A stretch of DNA of 64,000 nt from Proales similis. Its lineage: Eukaryota > Rotifera > Eurotatoria > Ploima > Proalidae. Each line of letters opens with the position of its first letter. Position 1 is the first letter of the stretch. The stretch is from positions 2,170,001-2,234,000 of the forward strand of contig JAGVRJ010000001.1 of NCBI GenBank assembly GCA_019059635.1, in the 5' to 3' direction. The position numbers and the translations under genes were made by a program. Shown piece after piece: positions 1 to 11,208 of this stretch. Under the pieces are notes generated by a model. The model did no database searches, was not told the origin of the DNA, and was given only the letters and a program-made list of their open reading frames with translations.

Positions 1-1629
1 TAGCAGTTTTGTTCGGTTGGCTCGACCGACTGACTTGTTCCTGCTCAATGTTATTCTTCTTGTTATTGTTTTTGCATAGACAAGGAATTTGTGCCCATAG
101 AGCAATAAACGAGTGCGAGCGGCAAGGCACACACTCGAATGCGGCCAGCATATAAATGAAATCGCACGCAGGGAGAGCGCAAGCCGAAAATGAAAAGTAA
201 ACAGATGTGGCGGTGCTTACTGTGGCCACAGAAACAAAGAGGCACAGAGAGAGAGAGAGAGAGAGAGAGCGAGAAACGGAGAAATAGAAAGAATCGACGA
301 GTAAACACAACAGCCAAAGTTGACTCGTCAAGGTGTCCATTCACTCGCTGTGTGTGTGCGGGCCGACCTCTGCTCGTCCGGCTCGTCGGCCAAACTCATT
401 AATTTTAAACGCTCTCTCTCTCTCTCGTCCGCCTACCGCGCCAGATGGCTCGAGCATTTCGGCCACAAGCAGCCGAATTGCAATTCGTACCTCATCAACC
501 CACTTAGCTCAATTGAATGTCGATCAATAAAATTTCGGGCGTCAGTTTCTTCCCATCGAGCGTGTAAATCGAGTCGGGCAAGCGCCACATGATTCTCGCT
601 GGCCATCTCGTCGACTAATAATCAGTTGACTGACTTACTAGCTGATCGCCTGGCTGCCTATCGGCCGGTCTGGCCAGTCTAACTAGCTCGCCAACAACTG
701 ACTGACGGGCAAACTGTTTGTGATTGAAGCTGTTTGCTGATACTGCTGTTACTTTGTGAACGGTGTCGCCTCGAATTCGTTCGTCTGATCACGCTTGTCT
801 GAGTCGTGTCCGACAACTCGGCTTGGGTCATGCTGAGTCAACAATCCGGTTGGATAAGCTTGCTATTTTATTTTTATGAGCTGTGTTGGTGTTTTTCTAA
901 ATAGAGAATCTGGCCGCTTTATTACTGAACGTTCAAGACACAAACACACACACACAGCACTCACAGACAGGCGAGCACACTGGTTATTAAAAAAAAAGAG
1001 GTCTGACGACGACTCGCGAGCAGAGAGCATTTGCATTTTGATTGATACACTCCGCACGCCTGATTTGCTCGATTATTAAACGCCTCAAGTAGACGCGCGA
1101 ATAGAGCGAGAAATATGATGAAGCAAAGGCAGAAGCCAATGTCTGTAATCTCTCTCTCTGCCTCTCTGCCTCTCAAAAGCTCGTCTTCTCACTTGGGCTG
1201 CACAGGCCGGACGACGTGTGTTTGTTCACGCTCGGATGATTTCGAATCCAGTTAATACCTTCTTCTACTCAATCGGCTGCCTGTCTCACTCCTCGTCCTG
1301 TTTGGCGCTCTCCGTTTATTAACTTGTTTATTCACGAGCTTATTGATCATCCCATTGAGGCTGTAGCCGCTTCCTGTTCGAATCTCATTAAATTTTAATT
1401 ATAGCCTCGCCAGCTGCCATTATTGTGCTTGCGCTCACGCTTGCCGGAAAGAGAAAAAAAAAGAAGCTGACACATTCATGGCCTGGCGGAGAGAGCAGGC
1501 CAAAAAGTAGGCGGACGTGAGCACCGCATGCTCACTGCCCAATTGACTCTGTCAGCAGAAGCTATTTTTACGCAAATTAGCTCGCGAAGCACTTGAACTT
1601 GGATTGTGCTCGTTTTAATAAAAAAAAAT
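1..1629. other. Non-coding stretch, left edge
   Basis: No supported gene is visible. The segment has a (GA)n tract at about 246-269, a (CT)n run near 410-425, an (AC)n run near 941-957 and AT-rich patches with TAATTA-like words. Short ORFs here are low-complexity and have no family resemblance. It could be intergenic DNA or a large intron of a gene starting outside the window. Confidence 0.6.
246..269. repeat. (GA)n microsatellite
   Basis: An uninterrupted AG dinucleotide run of 24 bases. Similar tracts recur throughout the non-coding DNA of this window. Confidence 0.95.
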
Positions 1630-1818
1630 ATGGAAACAGATGAAGAAGAAGAAAAGATGGAGAAGAAACGGCCAGTGCGGACAGGTCGACAGCAATTAAT
1701 CGAAGCCTTTCAAACAAGCAGACTCGTCCCAGTCGAGAACTCGTACAATCCAATCTCCCAAGAGAGACGGAATTTCCTATCAAATGACCTAGCCGGTCTC
1801 GTGAAGCCGCAGTTTTAG
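1630..1818 (+). CDS. Small orphan ORF, 62 aa (candidate)
   Basis: ATG at 1630 opens a 62-residue frame ending in TAG at 1816-1818. It begins with an acidic/lysine run (METDEEEEKMEKKRP) and continues with a composition that looks protein-like, including TGRQQLIEAF, SRLVPVENSYNPIS and QERRNFLSNDLAGLV. The second half is not low-complexity. I do not recognise the family. No signal peptide or membrane segment is visible. It may be a complete short cytosolic protein or the last exon of a longer gene whose earlier exons are not obvious. It lies 0.84 kb beyond the stop of the convergent TPST gene. The call rests only on composition and ORF integrity. Confidence 0.3.
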   Translation: METDEEEEKMEKKRPVRTGRQQLIEAFQTSRLVPVENSYNPISQERRNFLSNDLAGLVKPQF

Positions 1819-2659
1819 TTTTATTTTTCTCTCTTGTTTTCGAATACATTTCGTCCGCACCGAAGCCACGACTGACTCAGTAAGCTCATCAGAGTACACA
1901 GGCACACGGCCGTCAAATCGCTATTCTTAAATCGGAGGACTTCGTGGTCATAAAGTCGGTTCTAATTCGAATACTCACACACGCGTCACGCTAATGAGGG
2001 CAATTGCGGCCTGAATGGGCCGGTCTTTTCCGCTCCGCCGCTCCATTAGAGTTGATTGGCTTTTTTTTCTTAAATTTCCAAGACACGGAATAGTTGGCGC
2101 CTCTGTGGCCCTGCGCTGCGGTTAGAGTAGCGCGCACAATCTTCTAATGGCTCTCATGTCAAGTGGACTAGACCGAGCGAATTTGTTCGATTATTTCCGC
2201 TTGATGTCGAGCACACAATGAACAGCGAAATTACAAGTCGCGCTTACCGCTCTCGCCTGACCCCTATTTCAAGATGTAAAAAAATCGATCAATCAATTAT
2301 TAGAGCGATTTGTGTCGATCCGAGCAGACTAATTGTAATGGAAATACAGCTGCTGCTCGCATGACATCTTCTCCAATTTCAATGCCCAGTTCGGTTCGCG
2401 TCCGTCATTGAAAGCTATTTGCATGTCGTCCGCTAGACTCTCGTTTCCTATTTCGATTGAAACAAGGTCACTCGCATTTGCTGTCGGCCGGCCTCTACCT
2501 GTCTGTGCTCAGTGAAGCAGTCGACAGCAGAAATCAATTTATTCTAATGCACCAGCTGTTGAATGAAACAAGACACGAATAGAAGGTCCGAATGGATGCC
2601 CAAGGCCTTCTTCAGTGGCCTGGTCTCCATCGCTCGGCTAGATGTGATATGCAGTGAGA
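1819..2659. other. Non-coding, contains TPST 3' flank
   Basis: No ORF with recognisable coding character. The part next to 2660 must contain the TPST 3' UTR; a minus-strand AATAAA lies at 2538-2543, about 117 bases after the TPST stop. Confidence 0.55.
2538..2543 (-). promoter_or_regulatory. Poly(A) signal of TPST (AATAAA)
   Basis: TTTATT on the plus strand reads AATAAA on the minus strand, about 117 bases past the TPST stop codon. This is the nearest canonical signal downstream. Confidence 0.5.
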
Positions 2660-4074
2660 TCAAGGCGCGGGCTCGTCAGCATGCACCGAGTACTTGTGCG
2701 CTTTCTGGCGCCAGTACTCGCGGTTCGCTTGAACGTGAAACGTGTTGGCCTTGATTTTGGGATCGGGACTCCCGTAGTTGGGCGGGTTGGCGAACGGGTC
2801 GTAGCCGAGCTGTGAGAGCATCGGCGCAATAATGTCCATCTGAGCCAGAACGTCGTGCGGTATGTGGCCGACCCACGCGGTCAGCGCCTCCAGATTCACT
2901 GGCTTTATGACCTGGTCGCTGGAGCGTTCCACTTTGGACAACGAAATCTCGTCGCCAATGAACTTTTCGTGATGCAGCACGTCCTCGTTCCACGTGATGT
3001 TCAAGAAGTTCAAAATGGCCCTCATTGTGTTCTCTGGATGCAGCACGAGCTGTTCGTAGTAGACCGGCATGCAAGTCTCTGGGCCGGCGGTCATGCACTC
3101 GGCGTACATTTGCTCGATCATCGAATTCCTGGCCACATTGAGATAAAGCGCGTATTAGTAAATGAGTCGATTGAGATAAAAGTAAATGAGACGACGACGA
3201 GAACTATTCACTATCACCAACTCTCTACTCACCATCGCATGAGACAGTCCCTGTAGCTGTTTAGATCAAAGCCGGTGATGGTCACCTTTCGGCTGATTAT
3301 CGAGTGAACCGTGCCACGGCCGTCCCTGATCATCAGCAAGTACTTTGAGTTGGGAAACACATTTTTCATGTAGCCGGTGAATCGCAGCACCAGCGGGTCC
3401 TTGTTGCAGAGATTCTTGGCCGGTTTGCCATGTTTGACAATCACCTCGAGTATGAAGGCGCCGATGGCCGAGTCGATTATTTCGTCGGTGATGCCCGCCG
3501 TTTTCAAGCGCATGTTCTCAATGCCGGACGCCACCCACTGATTTCGCAGGTAGATGATGCGAGGAATGATGCGCGTCTCTTCGCCGCATCTGATGTCCGG
3601 ATGAGCGTCGAGCATTGCCCGCATCAGCGTCGTGCCTGAACGAGGCACGCCGCCGACGAATATGAGCGGCATGAAGCGGTCGTATGGATAGATCTCGTCT
3701 AGCTTGAGGCTTCGATTATCTGCGGGCGTGAACAGGCCCACGTTGAGCACGTTGTCTTTGAGGCGAATGAATTCAACATCTTTATCAGCGTTGCCGTTCT
3801 TGCTTATGGGTCCGTAGCACTGGCTAAAGTCACTTAGGCCGTTCATGGTCCAGACCACGATCATCACCAATACGGAGAGCAGGAATATGTAGCCGGTGGA
3901 TATGTTGCGCAAGCGGCGCCGCAACGAGCCGAGCGCCGACGCCGAGCTCTCATCGTCATGCGCCGAGCGAACAAAGTAAGAGGCCGACTTGCTCGAGCTG
4001 GAATGCTTGTACTTGATGCCGGCTGCCTCTTGTTCGTCGTCGCTCGGCTCCACATTTGTTCGCAGTTTTATCAT
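2660..4074 (-). CDS. TPST: Protein-tyrosine sulfotransferase (TPST1/2 type)
   Basis: Two exons, 4074..3233 and 3128..2660 (104-bp intron), encode 436 aa. TPST moves sulfate from PAPS to tyrosines of secreted and membrane proteins in the trans-Golgi. The protein is type II: a short cytosolic serine-rich tail, one membrane segment at about residues 61-78, then a lumenal catalytic domain. The 5'-phosphosulfate loop GGVPRSGTT (about 141-149), the conserved [11 protein letters not shown] with its catalytic Glu, the 3'-phosphate motif RDGR, and the family block [15 protein letters not shown] are all present. The tail [13 protein letters not shown] is also diagnostic. GTG precedes the in-frame ATG at 4074; the ATG was chosen. 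The W at the junction is split by the intron, and the alignment across it ([15 protein letters not shown]) supports the splice. Length is near the 370 aa of vertebrate TPSTs plus a longer N-terminus. Confidence 0.95.
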
Positions 4075-5172
4075 CACCTATGAGCAAATGAGAAACAATT
4101 TCTTAGTCTAGCTCTTGTTCAATTTGCTTTCTCTCAGAGACTGGGAAGCCAGAAGGTTGCTTTTTATAGAATCCACAGAGCAGGCAAGAAAGCAGAACTA
4201 GAAATGAAATGAGAACAGACGCAGAATTGTGCGAGGCCGCCGGTCGTGTTCACCCTTTCCTCAGTCGGTCGGGTTTGGGTGACCGGACGTTGGCAATTTA
4301 AAAACGCAACTCCTTCTGCTGCTGCTACTGCGCGTCTTTGTCGTTTTCAAATCGCTTTGCACAAGAAATGAAAATTATTGATTCGCCTCGATTATTATGC
4401 CTCCAAATTTATCTGGGAAGACGCGGCAAGAAGCGAAAGCGCGCGATTCACATCCGTCATCTACTAGCCGATCTGCAAAGCGATAGGTGCTCGATTGCTG
4501 ATGCCTCTTGTTTTTCATTTCAATCTCATTATTAAAGGCCACTGGCGCATTCATGGATCAAACGTAAGACGACGAATTGATCTGGGACGCCTCTTTTTGC
4601 CCCTCTCATTTCTCTCGCACGTAATTATATTTGGCGGCTCTTTTCGTTTATTTCGCAGATCACTGTCTCCCGAGCTGATTTAAATGAGAGCAGTACAGAA
4701 CCGAAATCGAATAATTGATCCACATCGCGAAGCAGAACACGTGCAAACGTTCGCAGGCTAATTAAACCAAACTGGCAGTTCAAACCGGTCTGTCTGTTTT
4801 CAATTCAGTCAAAACAATGGTGAATTCGATAATCAAAAACTCGAACGTTATTGACACGAGTTGAATTCGAATCAAGCCAACGCGCTTGTCTGCCAACTGA
4901 TTAGGCAACCAACTCAAACCTCAAGACTTGAACAAACTGGCAAGAGAGAGAGAAAGTGAGCAGTAGAAAAATTCACAAGGGCTTATTAAACTTGTTCTGT
5001 CTCTCTTACTCTCTTGCTTGCTCCTAATTTATTCTGCTTTCACCCGGCCAACTTGAAAAGAGAGCTCTCTAGGTGGAGCAGCTTCACTCGTATCCAACCA
5101 GCGACAGTTTTCTTTTTCTTTGTTCAGATTCGCTTTCAATTCTTTGATAGTCGGGGTTTAGAACAGCGAAAA
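4075..5172. other. Intergenic: TPST 5' flank and duplicated SPFH 5' flank
   Basis: The left part is upstream of TPST. From about 4870 onward the sequence resembles 5830 onward, and 5001-5172 closely matches 6115-6286, the region just upstream of the SPFH gene. No independent gene is seen. Confidence 0.6.
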
Positions 5173-5238
5173 ATGGCCGATCAGCAGGCGTTTAAACTGG
5201 GAGTTGTGGCCGGCGCCGGAGCTTTCATAGTCTTCTCG
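5001..5238 (+). repeat. Direct repeat copy 1: SPFH 5' UTR and start of exon 1
   Basis: About 240 bases nearly identical to 6115-6352 (same order, offset 1114). They include the pyrimidine-rich leader and the first codons of the SPFH gene. A second matching block lies further upstream (4870-4955 against 5830-5915, offset 960), so copy 2 carries about 154 extra bases between the blocks. This is a tandem duplication of a promoter and first exon. Confidence 0.9.
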
Positions 5239-5292
5239 ATCCTCTTGTTCTTTGCCGTATTAATTCGGTTAGAACGGCACCAAAAAATTTAA
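5173..5292 (+). pseudogene. Truncated duplicate of SPFH gene exon 1
   Basis: ATG at 5173 opens a 39-residue frame that starts MADQQAFKLGVVAGAGAF, matching MSDQQALKLGVVAGAGAF of the full gene at 6287. Similarity ends within the hydrophobic segment after about residue 22, and the frame then runs into unrelated sequence and a TAA. No later SPFH exon follows before the intact gene. The fragment could still be transcribed, since its upstream flank is also duplicated, and would give a 39-residue single-membrane-segment peptide. Most likely it is a non-functional remnant. Confidence 0.7.
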
Positions 5293-6286
5293 TCAAAATA
5301 TGCTTATTAAACTTACAGTGACTAAAAAAGTTTTTTGACGCACATTTCAGCCTTGTTTTGATTCTGAGCTTTTTTTTCTTAATAAATAAGTCGAAGGAAA
5401 AATTCGATAGAGAATTTCTAATGGTCGAATGAGTGAAACTAGGTCAAAGTCCTCACCATGCTTGGATAGCAAAAATTTCACTCAAACTGGATTACCTGGT
5501 CTCTATGATCTCAACAGCGAATATACGAAATAGTCAAGAGCAAAAGACACTGAGTTTTAATTCAATGAGGTCGTACTCTGCCCACCAAGCTTGTAGATTC
5601 GATGCCAAGAAGAAGAGTCGCTCAAAATAATGCCTTCTAGACTAAATATTAAAAATAAAAAATTTAACAATCCGAATACTTTTTCTAGTACGGAATTAGC
5701 ATTCACGCTTGATTGAACAACCAGACACATCCAAATTGCATATCATTCGATAGTCAAACACGCAATCGAAATGGGACTATCTTGGGGCGGGACATTGAGA
5801 AGTGATTTCAAATTGAATAAATGCTACTTTGAGTCAAAGCGCATGTCTGCCAAGTTATTAGGCAACCAATTCAAACTTCAAGACTTGAACGAAATTGCAA
5901 GAGAGAGGGAGAGAGGTAAACGAATAAATTGAAAAGAAAAACAACACCTGGACCGTGCATGAATAAGCTCAAGTCGGCTTGAGTTGGGCTTGCGGCGGCG
6001 GCGAGGACAATCTTGCGAGTACGACTCGCTCGGCAGGCTTCAGTCGTGCTGATACGGCTCCTCTCGCATTATGATTCATTGCAGTCCATTATTCACCAGG
6101 GCTCAGTAAGCTTGCTCTCTTACTCTCTTGCTTGCTCCTAATTTATTCTGCTTTCACCAGGCCAACTTGAAAAGAGAGCTCTCTAGGTGGAGCAGCTTCA
6201 CTCGTATCCAACCAGCGACAGTTTTCTTTTTCTTTGTTCAAATTCGCTTTCAATTCTTTGATAGTCGGGGTTTAGAACAGCGAAAA
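5293..6286. other. Intergenic between SPFH fragment and SPFH gene
   Basis: Mostly unique AT-rich sequence. It contains the second copy of the upstream duplicated block at about 5830-5915, a segment at about 5930-6085 with no counterpart in copy 1, and the second 5' flank copy from 6115. No gene is seen. Confidence 0.6.
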
Positions 6287-6352
6287 ATGTCCGACCAGCA
6301 GGCGCTTAAACTGGGAGTTGTGGCCGGCGCCGGAGCTTTCATAGTCTTCTCT
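6115..6352 (+). repeat. Direct repeat copy 2: SPFH 5' UTR and start of exon 1
   Basis: Partner of 5001-5238. This copy leads into the intact gene. The two copies differ by only a few substitutions, so the duplication is recent or has been homogenised. Confidence 0.9.
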
Positions 6353-7697
6353 CTTCTTTTGGTCATTCTCTTGCCCATGTCTTTCAGCTATTTGGACTTT
6401 TACGAGGTAGCAGCAATATGCTCGGGCTGCTCCGCAGCACAGCTCTCTCAATCTGACTGAATTTGACATTCAAGTACGGATTTGCGCGAGACCGAACCAC
6501 CGGAAGAGTGGACACCAAACACGTGTACGCAGGCGGACGTCACTTCATCGGACCGATCTATGAATTCAAAGAGTTCTACGCAGCCGCACAGTTCGTTCAG
6601 TTCGGCCATATTCCGATCTTCACCCGAGACAATCTGCAAGTAAGTGCGGACTGCGACCGTGTCTCATTGCAAATAGTGATCGCCAACACTTGAGGTCGGA
6701 CTCACGGTCGAGCTTCAGTACTTTTTGATAAAAGAGGACCTCAAGCTTCTGCACGATACGTTTGACATCTACTATCAGTCGATAATCGTCAACAACGCCA
6801 AAGACGCGCTCAAGGTTGCCTGCTGAATGGCTCTGTCTGCTTTTGGGCAAAGGCTTCAATTGTTTGCTTGCTTAAGAACTCGGTGACCAAATTCGACACG
6901 GACGAGTTCATCTCGAACAGAAGCGTGATACAGCACGATCTCTATTTGGGAGTGCGTCGACGTCTGAGCGGAATCTGCTGCTTGCCCAACTGCAAAACGA
7001 GTAAGTAGAGCAGGCAGACGAATCGAGTTCAAATGGCGGCCGGTCTAAGACGAGAATCGAATAGAGGAGCAATGTCCCAACTGCAGACGATGGGAGCTGT
7101 GTGACGAGGGCTGTAAGCCGCGCGATTTGTGCAAAGACACCGACAAAGGCCTGTTTGTGGAAGTGCGCTACCTCGAACTGCAAGACATCGACATTCCGGT
7201 CACGGTGAACGAGAGGAAGCTGCTGTCGTTGATCAGAGACCTGGAGAAAGAGAAGGAAGAGTCGGTAAAGAAAGAGATGATCGTCAAAAAGCAGAGCGAG
7301 CTCGAGGTTTGCCACTCAATCACTTCCGTCGCTTGTCGCCGCTGTCTAACTTGATCGACAAAAGGTGAAAAAGATCAAAAACGAAGCCAATGAGCAGATC
7401 GAGATGGCCAAGGCCAAGTTCGAGTTCATTATTAACCAGGCCGAAGTGAACTACACTCGACGCATCCAGGAAGTGCACAACCAAGGTGAGACATGCCAGC
7501 TCTGTGTGACAGTGTTCACTTTGCTTTCATTCGGCCGACATTGAACAAAAGGCATGAAACGAATGTTCGACGAGCTCAGCATTACAGACATCAAGCACAA
7601 AGCGTCGCTGAACTACATGCTCGCACTGCAAGAGCACGAGCGAGCCAAATACGCCATTGACTTCAACACTCTGGTGGCCACCGCGGGCACCAATTAG
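6287..7697 (+). CDS. SPFH/Band 7 (prohibitin-like) membrane protein
   Basis: Seven exons: 6287-6406, 6475-6639, 6695-6814, 6877-7000, 7065-7306, 7365-7485, 7552-7697. The model closes in phase and encodes 345 aa. An N-terminal hydrophobic segment (about 12-36) is followed by an SPFH fold: GGRHFIGPIYEFKEF, IPIFTRDNLQVGLTVELQY, then DIYY..IIVNNAKDALKNSVTKF. SPFH proteins such as prohibitin, stomatin and flotillin form membrane-bound rings and scaffolds. A cysteine-rich insert (about 136-170, CCLPNC.....CPNC....C....C) is unusual for the family, and a long charged coiled coil follows (about 190-300). It does not fit closely with stomatin, prohibitin or flotillin; it looks like the divergent SPFH family known from many protists and invertebrates. 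Function is unknown. A truncated duplicate of its first exon lies 1.1 kb upstream. Confidence 0.8.
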
Positions 7698-8009
7698 CCA
7701 GCCTGATTTGTTCTAGCATAGAGACCGACCGCCATAACTCGGCGGTTTGTTCGTCGCCGCCTTTTTTGCACTCACGCCTCGACTTGGTGTTTTCATTTAT
7801 TTCGATAAACAAGCAAAACGGAGCAAAATATAAATTCAAAATAAAAAAAAAAGAAACAAAGAGAGAGAGAGTTTGCTGAACAAGAGTATCGGTGTGGTAA
7901 AAGAGGGAGTGGTGGACAGAGATTCAGTTCATCAAATGAGAAGAAGGGAGCGATGAATAGAGAGGAGGACAGAGCGAACAAGTGAATACATTCGTCCTGA
8001 TTGACTTGA
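7698..8009. other. Convergent 3' flank between SPFH and Ig genes
   Basis: 312 bases between two facing stop codons. It holds a plus-strand AATAAA at 7840-7845 for the SPFH transcript and a GA-rich tract at about 7860-7871. No ORF is supported. Confidence 0.6.
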
Positions 8010-9702
8010 TCAAACTGCGACCAAAAGCGAAATGAAGCTGCAGACGAGCAGAGATAAGCGCCGCCTCAGGTCGAATCTGACCGCACTCGCGTTGTCTATG
8101 TAGCCTTCGAACAGATGAGTATAATTGGAGCGAGCACCGCGCTCACGTGCCTCTTGATCACTGCCCGCCTGACCCGACTGTGTGTGCGGTGTGACATGGA
8201 TTGACTTTGACTCGGAGCCACCCAGGCCGTCGACCAGACATTCGTACACGCCGTAATCGCTCGAGTCGAAATGCTGTCAGAGAGAGAGAGAGTTAGAAAA
8301 GATCTAATTGCTCAGACGAGTAGACCGACCTCGATGCGCAGCTTGGAGACGTAGTTGTGCGGCGAGAGCGGAGTGGTGTGCGCCCAGATAGTCTTGCGCG
8401 GCCTGTTGGCGTCCGCGCTCTCAATGGTGAGCTGAAAATTGGGCAGACCGGCCAAAGTGCCGCCTTCCAGTCGTTGTCCGTCTTTGAGCCAGCCAATAGA
8501 GTTGATCGGATTGCTGGCAATTAATCAGTTAATTGATCAATTTTCGATATTGTCTCTGTTTGGCCTACCCGCGCACGTCACAGACCAACTGGAGGCCTCT
8601 TTGCTCAGGCAATATGGAATAGCTGACGTCAGACGAGTCGCGCCCGGGCTTGCTCAGATGATAAAGCAAACTAATGCTCGGCTTGTCTAATCGCAGTTTA
8701 GTTTAGTTTAATTAAATTGCGACGCTCACTCGGCCTGCTAGCTCACAGTTTATGTTTAGTTTGAAAATGCGGCTGCTGTCCGGCTTGATTCCGTTGCGAG
8801 CGACACACTCGTACTCGGTGGGACTATCGCGACTAAGGCGATTGAGAAAGAGCTGCGGACCAGAAGTGAGAAGTTTGTCTGCGTGCGAGAAGCGATCGAA
8901 TTCATCAGATGGCAGACAGAGAAGTCAGGCAGCTTACTCTCTCGGTACCAGTAGATGGTCGGGTCCGGGTTGCCCACTGCCTGGCAGGACAGAGTGGCGT
9001 TCTGATGCTCGAACGAGTTTATGACTATTTGATGCGAGTCGGTGTTGTCGAGGAAGCTTGGCGCCACTTTAGAAAAAAAAACAATCAGCAACGTTGTCGA
9101 TCGCGCAAGCCCAAACAAACAAACAACAAACCTCCAACGCGCAAATAAATGCTCTCCTTCATTCCGTTTGTCAGTTGGCAAATGTACTCGCCCTGATTGC
9201 CCATATCGACCGGATCGATGATCAGGTGCCATTCGTGCTCGAGCGGCCGCTCCACCGAGTACCGTTTGTCGTTTTTTATTCGATTTGTGTTCAATGTTAG
9301 CAGTTGGCCGTTGAAGTAAAACGCAATCTTTACTCAGCAAAGCAAACAGCCATCATCAAGAGTCGACAATTGCGCGTGAGTCGACTGCGACTCGAGCGAC
9401 TGGAACGATCGGTTACCTTGTAGTCCTGGATGTTGTGCATTCGGCAGACAATGGCCGCTCGCTTGCCCAGTGTGGCATTCACAATGCGCTCGCTCTCGAT
9501 GAACTTGTCGCGGCTCTCGCGGCTCTCCATCCGCCTCATGGCGTAGAGATAGTTGCTCGAGAACAGACGAGGCCGGTCGTCTTTTCAGTTTGGATTAGCG
9601 GTTCGAACATGTCCCAAGTCGCGTTGTCTATTTACCACATTGAACACGAAGGGCGGCGAGGAGAGCGACCAACATGGTCAGACAGGCGGCTGTTGACTGC
9701 AT
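8010..9702 (-). CDS. Three-Ig GPI-anchored adhesion protein (lachesin/IgLON-like)
   Basis: Eight exons, 9702..9636, 9580..9417, 9327..9132, 9066..8938, 8878..8747, 8686..8569, 8513..8330, 8273..8010, give 417 aa with all phases closing. A signal peptide (1-22, ACLTMLVALLAALRVQC) precedes three Ig domains. Ig1 (about 37-142) has IVCRMH and GEYICQL; Ig2 (about 143-229) has ATLSCQAVGNPDPTIYWYRE and YECVARNG; Ig3 (about 230-352) has LVCDVRGNP, IGWLKDG and YGVYECLVDG. The tail ends RRLSLLVCSFISLLVAV with nothing beyond, as expected for a GPI signal. This matches the lachesin, neurotrimin and IgLON group of neuronal cell-adhesion proteins. In Ig1 the usual core Trp is Phe (IAFYFNG). The exact subfamily is not resolved. 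Confidence 0.82.
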
Positions 9703-11190
9703 TGTTGAGTTAAATGAGTAGATTCTCTGTGTTCGAGCTAATTTCTCGCTACTTTGGACAAGAGGGAAGAAAAAGTAGAAATAGCAAAATGAGTTATATT
9801 CGCTCGTCTACTGATTAATGGCAAGCATTCGCTTTTGTCTAAATTCAGTCAGAACACAAGCAGCAATTAAAATAGGTGAATGCGAGCGAGACTGAACGAG
9901 TAGCCGCACATCGGCAGCAGTAGCAGCGGGGAGACATAAAAAAAAAAGAACGAAAGCGCGACGAGAAAGGATGGAACCGGAATAGACGCGAGCGGGAGAC
10001 GTCAGTCCAAGCGAGTGCGCTTGAATCTGTCAAGCGCCTGTCAAATAAATTTTGTTTTCAAGAGTTTCCAAGCGCTAGTTTAACGCTCCAAGCGGAAAAT
10101 AGCTGCTGACACGCTCGCTTTCTCGCTCTCTCCACACTCTGGCAGGCGGCGGGTCGAGTCTAACCGGCCTAAACGCTGCTCTAAATCTGGCCCATTTAAG
10201 ACGCAGTTGCAGTCGACTAATTAGCGGGCTCGTCACGGCGGCATTAAGACAACGATCGACAACACAGAGCTCAAATTGAAAGCAATAGGCTGGGCAGCGC
10301 ATTAAAACTCTATCGATCACTCGACTCGCTTATCTATTAGCGCACTGTGGCCTTGGATCACACGCTGCTGCTGAACTGCAGGGGCCAAAATGCTCATTCT
10401 AAATTAGCTTGCGCGATGTGAAGCACTTAATGGATTTAAATGTCAATGGCAGCCGTCGAGTGTGCGCGTTCAATTCGGATAGAGCGCGCGCCTGTTTGAG
10501 ATGCAGAAAGTGAATCCAACGAGAAGAGGATGTGTGTGTGAGAAGAGCACACACAGGCAGAGCAAGAGAGAATGGGAAATGAGAGAAGAGAGGCTGAGAA
10601 TTAAGATGAAAGCGACTGAATAGAACAAGCGAAAGAGAGATTCTAAATGGCAACTATGCAATGCTGCCGTCGAGATATCGCCAGCAGAGCTGATCAGGCG
10701 CGCGACCGATCGGAGGAGAAAATCGGCTCAGTTGAAAAATGGCTCTGGCTGCCATAGAGCGAACAAGCAGGCCGACTAGCAGTTAGATGAAGAGGCAGCG
10801 CGCGGCTAAGAGATTACGAAAGGAGAAGAAGGGAGGGGGCAGGGAGGGAGGCGAATGGCCGAGCGCATTTGGCCGCTCTTGTTCTCTCTGCTACGAACCG
10901 GTCAGCCGGGCCTATCCGGGCATAAGCTGCGAAACAATGAGAGCGGCGGGAAACAGCTTTCTCGCCTCAGTAATTCGACTCTCAATTAGATTTGTCAAGA
11001 TCTCATTAGAATGACGGGCATCGAGCAACAACGCCCCAACGCCAAATAACGAGCCGAGTGTGTTGCAATTTGCTCAAGAATACTTGATGCAACTTGGAGC
11101 CTCATTTGGCTTGATTAGCTAATTTTTGTGCCAAGTCTCAACACACCATCGCTGTGTCCCGCTCGCTCCTTTCCTCTGTCTCTTTCGCTC

Positions 11191-11208
11191 CTCTCTCTCT
11201 CTCTCTCT
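11191..11208. repeat. (CT)n microsatellite
   Basis: An uninterrupted 18-base CT run within a longer pyrimidine-rich stretch (about 11155-11208). Confidence 0.9.

Noticed and set aside
1190-1260. tRNA-like B-box word (TTCGAATCC) near 1230
   Set aside because: No matching A box, acceptor stem or cloverleaf could be built around it.
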